DNA of 64,000 bases, from NCBI GenBank assembly GCA_900315955.1, contig ONBC01000035.1, positions 1-64,000 on the forward strand, given 5' to 3'. This DNA is from an uncultured Prevotella sp. GTDB lineage: Bacteria > Bacteroidota > Bacteroidia > Bacteroidales > Bacteroidaceae. Both the position numbers and the translations under genes were made by a program. How positions within the stretch are numbered: position 1 is the stretch's first letter; every line of letters begins with the position of its first letter. The notes beneath the pieces were generated by a model. The model was given only the letters and a program-made list of their open reading frames with translations, was not told where the DNA came from and ran no database searches. This document shows, one piece after another, positions 58,778 through 64,000 of the stretch.

Positions 58778-61441
58778 ATGATGACAGCAAATGAAATCCG
58801 CGACTCGTATCTGAAGTTTTTCGAGTCAAAAGGACACGTCATCGTACCTTCTGCGCCTATCGTAGTGAAGGACGACCCCACACTGATGTTCACCAATGCC
58901 GGCATGAACCAGTGGAAAGATATTATTCTCGGTACCAAAGACCCGAACCCACGCCGTCGTACCGATTCGCAGAAATGTCTGCGCGTCAGTGGCAAGCACA
59001 ACGACTTAGAGGAAGTGGGACGCGACTCAGCGCTCTCCCACCACACGATGTTTGAGATGCTGGGCAACTGGAGCTTCGGCGACTACTTCAAGGAGGGCGC
59101 CATCGACTATGCCTATGAGTATCTTGTCAATGTGCTGCACCTCGACCCTAAAGACCTCTATGTGACAGTCTTCGAAGGTGATTCTTCTGAGAACATCGCA
59201 CGCGACGATGAGGCTGCAGGCTACTGGGAGAAGCACTTCCCCAAGAACCACATCGTCAATGGCAACAAGCACGATAACTTCTGGGAGATGGGTGACACAG
59301 GCCCCTGCGGTCCCTGCTCGGAGATCCATATCGACTTCCGCCCGGAGGAAGAGAAGAAGAAAGTGCCCGGTGAGCTGCTCGTCAACAAAGATCATCCACA
59401 GGTCATCGAGATCTGGAACATCGTTTTCATGCAGTTCAACCGTAAGGCCGACGGTTCTTTGGAACCGCTGAAGATGCACGTCATCGATACCGGTCTCGGA
59501 TTTGAGCGTCTCGTACGCCTGCTGCAAGGTAAGAACTCCAACTACGACACCGACATCTTCACACCTATCATCGAGGAGATCGAGCGTCTGTCTGGGCATA
59601 AATACCATCACACATTCCCCGAGAGTCCCAACGGTGAGGGTGTCAACGCTGAGGAGAAGGTGGACATCGCTATCCGCGTCGTCGCCGACCACCTGCGCGC
59701 CGTGGCTTTCGCCATTGCCGACGGTCAGTTGCCAAGCAACGCCAAGGCAGGGTACGTCATCCGCCGTATTCTGCGCCGTGCCGTACGTTATGCTTACACG
59801 TTCCTTGACCAGAAGGATCCCTTTATGTACAAGCTTGTACCGGTGCTCGTTGCTGAGATGGGTGGCGCTTATCCGGAGCTCAAGGCTCAGCAGGAGCTCA
59901 TCACCAAGGTGATGAAGCAGGAGGAGGAGGCCTTCCTCCGCACCCTGGAGCGTGGCATCAACCTGCTCGCTGTCGACATGGACGAGCTGAAGGCTGCCGG
60001 GAAGAAGGAGCTCGAGGGCGAGAAGGCTTTCCGCCTCTTCGACACCTACGGATTCCCACTCGACCTCACGGAGCTTATCTGCGGTGAGAATGGTTTCACG
60101 GTAGATGCCAAAGGCTTCGATGAGGAGATGACCAAGCAGAAAGAGCGTGCCCGTAACGCTGCCGCTGTGGAGAACGGCGACTGGGTCAACGTACACGAAG
60201 GCGAGCAGGAGTTTGTGGGCTATGACACCGACAACTGCGATGCGCATATCCTCCGCTACCGGAAGGTGACCCAGAAAAAGAATGTGTTCTATGAGGTCGT
60301 GCTCGACCAGACTCCGTTCTATGGAGAGATGGGTGGCCAGGTAGGAGACAAGGGTAAGTTGGTCTTCCCCGATGAGACCATCGATGTCGTCGATACCAAG
60401 CGCGAGAACAACCAGAGCATTCACATCGTCAAGAAACTGCCCAAAGACATCACTGCTGACCTCCATGCCGAGGTGGATGTGGAGAAGCGTGAGGGCTCGG
60501 CTTGTAACCATACGGCTACGCACCTCCTCGACTATGCTTTGAAACAAGTCCTGGGCGAACAGACAGAACAGCGCGGCTCTTATGTTGATGACAACATTCT
60601 GCGCTTCGACTTCAACTATTTCCAGAAAGTGTCTCCTGAGCAGCTCCGTCAGGTGGAGCGCATCGTCAACAAGATGATCCGCGAAGACCTCCCGCTCGAT
60701 GAGCATCGCGACACGCCTATCGAAGAAGCCAAGAAGCTCGGTGCCGTGGCGCTCTTCGGTGAGAAATACGGCGACAAGGTGCGTGTGGTACGCTTCGGTC
60801 CTTCCGCAGAGTTCTGCGGTGGTATCCACGTGAAGAGCACAGGCCACATCGGGTTCTTCAAGATCATCTCTGAGAGCAGCGTGGCTGCCGGTATCCGCCG
60901 TGTCGAGGCACTCACCGGCAAGGCGGCTGAAGAGGCTATTTATGCTGTGGAAAATACGCTTGAGACGATCAAGGGTATGTTCAACAACGCCAAGGATCTG
61001 CAGAAGGCTATCCAGAAGTCTATCGAGGAGAATGCCGGACTGAAAAAGCAGGTGGAGCAGTTCAACGCTCAGCTCGTTCAGCAGATGTGCGACCGTCTCG
61101 TAGCAAAAGCACAGGAGGAGAACGGTGTGAAGGTCGTCAAGGCCGTGGTACCGTTCGATGGTGCCAACGCCAAGGACCTCGTGTTCAAGATCCGCGAGCG
61201 CATCCCCGAGCATCTTGTCTGTGTCATCGGCAGCAACGCCAACGACAAGCCTATGCTCTCCGTGATGTTCTCCGACGACATGGTGAAAGAGCACTCGCTC
61301 AACGCCGGCAAGATCGTGCGTGAGGCTGCCAAGCTCATCAAGGGTGGTGGCGGCGGCCAGCCTTATTTCGCTCAGGCTGGCGGCAAGGACCTCGACGGTC
61401 TTAACGCAGCCGTGGAAAAAGCAGTGTCAATGTGTAAATAA
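58778..61441 (+). CDS. alaS: alanyl-tRNA synthetase
   Basis: An 887-residue class II synthetase. The catalytic core has [48 protein letters not shown] and [18 protein letters not shown]. The editing domain contains the zinc ligands in CNHTATHLL and [16 protein letters not shown]. The C-terminal part ends with a DHHA1 domain with [17 protein letters not shown]. Length is typical. The start has two ATG codons in a row (58778, 58781). A continuous 755-codon frame on the other strand is an antisense shadow. Confidence 0.97.
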   Translation: MMTANEIRDSYLKFFESKGHVIVPSAPIVVKDDPTLMFTNAGMNQWKDIILGTKDPNPRRRTDSQKCLRVSGKHNDLEEVGRDSALSHHTMFEMLGNWSFGDYFKEGAIDYAYEYLVNVLHLDPKDLYVTVFEGDSSENIARDDEAAGYWEKHFPKNHIVNGNKHDNFWEMGDTGPCGPCSEIHIDFRPEEEKKKVPGELLVNKDHPQVIEIWNIVFMQFNRKADGSLEPLKMHVIDTGLGFERLVRLLQGKNSNYDTDIFTPIIEEIERLSGHKYHHTFPESPNGEGVNAEEKVDIAIRVVADHLRAVAFAIADGQLPSNAKAGYVIRRILRRAVRYAYTFLDQKDPFMYKLVPVLVAEMGGAYPELKAQQELITKVMKQEEEAFLRTLERGINLLAVDMDELKAAGKKELEGEKAFRLFDTYGFPLDLTELICGENGFTVDAKGFDEEMTKQKERARNAAAVENGDWVNVHEGEQEFVGYDTDNCDAHILRYRKVTQKKNVFYEVVLDQTPFYGEMGGQVGDKGKLVFPDETIDVVDTKRENNQSIHIVKKLPKDITADLHAEVDVEKREGSACNHTATHLLDYALKQVLGEQTEQRGSYVDDNILRFDFNYFQKVSPEQLRQVERIVNKMIREDLPLDEHRDTPIEEAKKLGAVALFGEKYGDKVRVVRFGPSAEFCGGIHVKSTGHIGFFKIISESSVAAGIRRVEALTGKAAEEAIYAVENTLETIKGMFNNAKDLQKAIQKSIEENAGLKKQVEQFNAQLVQQMCDRLVAKAQEENGVKVVKAVVPFDGANAKDLVFKIRERIPEHLVCVIGSNANDKPMLSVMFSDDMVKEHSLNAGKIVREAAKLIKGGGGGQPYFAQAGGKDLDGLNAAVEKAVSMCK

Positions 61442-62119
61442 ATGCAGATCGATATTACATGGCTCAGGAGCAACTTCCGTCATTTCAACAACCAATATTT
61501 TGACGGGAGGCTTCCTGAGCCTCGTTTTTTTATAGGGCGGTCGAAGACACAACTCGGCTCGCTCGCTTATACACGTGGCTTGATGTGGGGGCGGCAGCTC
61601 TTCAGCAAAGGCAACCCGACGAATGCCTTCACGCTCACGTTAAGCAATTTCTATGATCAGACGGAGTATCAGTTCCGCAACGTGTTGCTCCATGAGATGA
61701 TTCACCTGAGCATCGCTGTGAGCGGTGTCAAGGACTCGTCGCCTCATGGCGTAGTCTTTCGTGGAATGATGCAACGGCTCAATGGCGAAGGCTGGAATAT
61801 CCAGGTGATGACGAAGATGGAAAGCGTAAAGAAAGCTTATACCGGGTCTGAGAACATCATCCGTCAATATCTCGTACTGGCTATTGAGATGACCAACGGT
61901 AAGCGCTTCCTTTCTTCGGTGAACCCAAGGTTTGCCCGGCAGATCAACACACGTCTCAAAAACGTCAGTGAAGTTGCCGCATGGCATTGGTACACCACCA
62001 ACAACCGGTGGTTCGAAGACATGCCCAAGGTGAGATCGCTTCGAGGACGGCCCGTGGATGATGATACTTATGAACGAATGACGGAGACAATGACACCTTT
62101 GCAGACAAAAAATATTTGA
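61442..62119 (+). CDS. SprT-like zinc metalloprotease
   Basis: A 225-residue protein with the zinc protease motif HEMIH (His84, Glu85, His88), then HGVVFRGMMQRLN, the SprT spacing of the third ligand. FNNQYFDGRLPEPRFFIG near the start is typical of SprT-like domains. The C-terminal half (about 130-225) has no clear zinc ribbon, unlike many SprT relatives. It begins directly at the alaS stop, so it is co-transcribed. Substrate unknown; DNA-protein cross-link repair by eukaryotic Spartan is only a distant analogy. Confidence 0.85.
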   Translation: MQIDITWLRSNFRHFNNQYFDGRLPEPRFFIGRSKTQLGSLAYTRGLMWGRQLFSKGNPTNAFTLTLSNFYDQTEYQFRNVLLHEMIHLSIAVSGVKDSSPHGVVFRGMMQRLNGEGWNIQVMTKMESVKKAYTGSENIIRQYLVLAIEMTNGKRFLSSVNPRFARQINTRLKNVSEVAAWHWYTTNNRWFEDMPKVRSLRGRPVDDDTYERMTETMTPLQTKNI

Positions 62120-62148
62120 ATTTATTAGGATTTACCGATTAAAACTAC

Positions 62149-62156
62149 TAACTTTG
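62149..62156 (+). promoter_or_regulatory. -7 element of gdhA
   Basis: TAACTTTG, 112 bases before the gdhA ATG; TTAG at 62125 is a weak -33 candidate. It implies a leader of over 100 bases. Confidence 0.5.
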
Positions 62157-62200
62157 TATTCGAAATCCTACTGTGCATACAAGATTATCATAAAAGCGAT

Positions 62201-62247
62201 ATTTCAACAACCAATTTATATATTCAACAGCCAATATTTCAACCCAT
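62201..62247 (+). repeat. repeated motif in the gdhA leader
   Basis: TTCAACARCCAAT occurs twice (about 62203 and 62223) and a shorter TTCAACCCAT follows (about 62238), just upstream of the gdhA start. The spacing is 20 and about 15 bases. Confidence 0.5.
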
Positions 62248-62268
62248 AAAAAAGATAGAGAACTATTT

Positions 62269-63609
62269 ATGAAAGCAACCGAAGTAGTAGCTAAACTGCA
62301 GCAGCAGTTTCCCAATCAGCCGGAGTACATCCAGGCCGTGAGCCAGGTGCTCGGAACGATCGAAGATGAGTACAACAAGCATCCTGAGTTTGAGAAAGCC
62401 AACCTCATTGAGCGCTTGTGCATCCCCGACCGCGTCATCCAGTTCCGCGTCAACTGGATCGATGACAAGGGCAACGTGCGCACAAACATGGGATACCGTG
62501 TGCAGCACAACAACGCCATCGGCCCCTACAAGGGGGGACTGCGTTTCCACGCCTCTGTCAACGTCAGCATCCTGAAGTTCCTCGCTTTTGAGCAGGTGTT
62601 CAAGAACTCTCTCACCACGCTCCCGATGGGTGGTGCCAAGGGTGGCTCCGACTTCTCCCCGCGTGGCAAGTCGAATGGTGAGGTCATGCGTTTCTGCCAG
62701 GCTTTCATGCGCGAGTTGTGGAACTATATCGGCCCGGATGTGGATGTCCCCGCAGGCGACATCGGTGTCGGTGGCCGTGAGGTCGGTTACATGTTCGGTC
62801 AGTACAAAGCCCTCACCCATCAGTTCGTCGGCATCCTGACAGGTAAAGGCCAGGTGTTTGGCGGCTCCCTCATCCGTCCGGAAGCAACAGGCTACGGCAA
62901 TGTCTACTTCCTCGAGAACATGCTCAAGACACGTGGCATAGACCTCGCGGGCAAGACCGTGCTCGTCTCTGGCGCAGGCAATGTAGCTCAATACACCATT
63001 GAAAAGCTCATCCAGCTCGGTGCCAAGCCGCTCACCTGCTCCGACTCTGACGGCTTCGTCTACGACCCCGATGGCATCGACGCCGACAAGCTCGCTTACA
63101 TCATGGAACTGAAGAACATTGAGCGCGGCCGCATTAAGGAGTATGCGGAAGAATATCCCAATGCCCAGTATTTCCCCGGCGAGCGTCCCTGGGGCATCAA
63201 GGCCGACATCGCTACACCGTGCGCTACCCAGAACGAGATCAACGGAGAGGATGCGCAGAAACTCATCAACAATGGCGTCATTGCCGTGAGTGAGGGGGCT
63301 AACATGCCGTCAACGCCCGACGCCGTGAAGATCTTCCAGGACAACAAGATCCTTTACTGCCCGGGTAAGGCCAGCAATGCCGGTGGCGTGGCTGTGTCAG
63401 GACTGGAGATGAGCCAGAACTCCGAGCGTCTGAAATGGACCCGCGAGGAGGTGGACAACTACTTGCACCGCATCATGAATGATATCCACGAGAACTGTGT
63501 GAAGTACGGTACGCAGCCCGATGGTTACATCAACTATGTGAAAGGTGCCAACGTCGCCGGCTTCCTCAAGGTGGCCAAGGCTATGATGGCACAGGGTGTA
63601 GGGATGTAA
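62269..63609 (+). CDS. gdhA: glutamate dehydrogenase (NADP-type, hexameric)
   Basis: A 446-residue enzyme that reductively aminates 2-oxoglutarate, the main ammonia assimilation route in Prevotella and Bacteroides. Seen are NMGYRVQHNNAIGPYKGGLRF-type substrate-binding sequence around residues 66-86, LPMGGAKGGSDFSPRGKS with the catalytic lysine, the nucleotide-binding VLVSGAGNVAQYTIEKL, and SNAGGVAVSGLEMSQNS. Length matches the E. coli GdhA type (447). The leader carries a repeated motif, and a hairpin follows the stop. Confidence 0.96.
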   Translation: MKATEVVAKLQQQFPNQPEYIQAVSQVLGTIEDEYNKHPEFEKANLIERLCIPDRVIQFRVNWIDDKGNVRTNMGYRVQHNNAIGPYKGGLRFHASVNVSILKFLAFEQVFKNSLTTLPMGGAKGGSDFSPRGKSNGEVMRFCQAFMRELWNYIGPDVDVPAGDIGVGGREVGYMFGQYKALTHQFVGILTGKGQVFGGSLIRPEATGYGNVYFLENMLKTRGIDLAGKTVLVSGAGNVAQYTIEKLIQLGAKPLTCSDSDGFVYDPDGIDADKLAYIMELKNIERGRIKEYAEEYPNAQYFPGERPWGIKADIATPCATQNEINGEDAQKLINNGVIAVSEGANMPSTPDAVKIFQDNKILYCPGKASNAGGVAVSGLEMSQNSERLKWTREEVDNYLHRIMNDIHENCVKYGTQPDGYINYVKGANVAGFLKVAKAMMAQGVGM

Positions 63610-63628
63610 CCCGTTCGTTTCGCTTGCA

Positions 63629-63652
63629 TTGGCCGCCACTGAGGGCGGCCAA
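63629..63652 (+). terminator. hairpin after gdhA
   Basis: TTGGCCGCC and GGCGGCCAA pair perfectly around ACTGAG, followed by a short A-run only. Confidence 0.7.
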
Positions 63653-63782
63653 AAAGCGCACGAGTTGAGCTTGAATCTATCCTATCAGCGGAAGGTCATT
63701 CCTTTGCACCATTATTCTTCTCTAAAGCCGGCATGCTTTAACCATTCAACCGCGAGAACCTAAATTCCCGGATCCAGACATA

Positions 63783-63938
63783 ATGCAAGAAACGCTGCCA
63801 ATGGCTGGAAGTGGATATACAAATTCGGGTGACAACAGCGGTGGCGGACTCGCAAAGAAAAGTTTTAGCAATACAAACGATTCAACAGATGATCAGTATT
63901 TGATAAAGTACTATCAGACTCTGTGGGACGATCAATAA
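63783..63938 (+). CDS. possible small protein or gene remnant at the window end
   Basis: 51 codons beginning MQETLPMAGSGYTNSGDNSG and ending YLIKYYQTLWDDQ. The frame is open back to 63725 without a better start. Composition (Gly, Asn, Ser, Asp) is protein-like, but I recognise no family and no ribosome binding site or promoter stands out. It could be a decayed C-terminus. The remaining DNA in 63653-64000 shows nothing I can assign. Confidence 0.25.
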   Translation: MQETLPMAGSGYTNSGDNSGGGLAKKSFSNTNDSTDDQYLIKYYQTLWDDQ

Positions 63939-64000
63939 TCACGGGCTTGCCATTGCGCTACATATGCGTCACGATAAAATATTTCCAAGGATTTGCTTGT

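Noticed and set aside
59027..61294. 755-codon open frame antisense to alaS
   Set aside because: alaS is clearly coding on the plus strand with all family motifs. The antisense frame has no family features, start signal or promoter and results from GC-rich third positions.
1..64000. tRNA or rRNA genes and riboswitches
   Set aside because: No cloverleaf-like stretch or known riboswitch core was noticed on reading; a covariance-model scan would be needed to exclude small RNAs.

Overview
The window is chromosomal DNA from a Bacteroidota (Bacteroidales) bacterium, most likely Prevotella in the broad sense. Support comes from many TAnnTTTG promoter elements a short distance before gene starts, small SPOR, MORN, DUF5683 and DUF4348-like lipoproteins, a CarboxypepD_reg-type outer-membrane barrel, and the order surE-lpxB / parA-parB-DUF5683-mltD-relA. 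No rRNA, tRNA, prophage, cas genes or CRISPR array was seen. Family names were assigned by reading the proteins, without database searches.

Layout. 0-3 kb: 5' end of rpsF, a small membrane protein, nspC (norspermidine/spermidine synthesis) and prs (PRPP). 2.8-6.7 kb (minus): rfbC, a lipoprotein, a tiny T9SS-tail protein, an L,D-transpeptidase and an ECF sigma factor, closely spaced. 6.8-9 kb (plus): an HU-like/SPOR membrane protein, a zinc-ribbon/FHA protein and an HMA-AraC fusion regulator. 9.2-11.9 kb (minus): cytidine deaminase, a beta-helix lipoprotein and a HAD phosphatase. 12-18 kb (plus): rsmG, an MBL hydrolase, ruvC, a tandem ABC ATPase, a 5'-nucleotidase and nudC, then an AspT-type transporter. 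19.8-26.7 kb is the accessory, decaying segment: an IS1634-like transposase tail, an ECF sigma/membrane-protein/outer-membrane-barrel operon, remnants of two further barrels, a frameshifted DUF4143 ATPase and a lipoprotein with a stop codon in its signal peptide. 26.7-31.1 kb (minus): MORN protein, glgB, DUF6057-like membrane protein. 31.3-38 kb: kdsB, then (minus) SPOR lipoprotein, ruvX, def, TPR protein, thrS. 38.2-39.1 kb: YtxH/holin-like/small-protein operon. 39.2-40.6 kb: MATE pump. 40.6-41.96 kb: gene-poor, repeat-rich segment with nested inverted repeats and a second transposase relic. 42-51.9 kb: MBL hydrolase, murB, DUF4348-like lipoprotein, pheS, galM, tkt, lpxB and surE. 52-58.7 kb: parA, parB, DUF5683, lytic transglycosylase, relA/spoT, merR. 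58.8-63.6 kb: alaS, SprT-like protein, gdhA.

The genes are mainly housekeeping: translation (rpsF, thrS, pheS, alaS, def, rsmG), envelope building (murB, lpxB, kdsB, L,D-transpeptidase, MltD), chromosome partition and repair (parAB, ruvC, ruvX), central metabolism (prs, tkt, gdhA, glgB, galM) and the stringent response (relA/spoT). The most unusual DNA is not protein coding. Three arrays of 22-bp tandem repeats, two of them clearly related, each lie between convergent genes. A nested pair of long inverted repeats surrounds an AT-rich core at 40.9-41.3 kb. The main candidate system is the ECF sigma/barrel operon at 20.7-24.7 kb.
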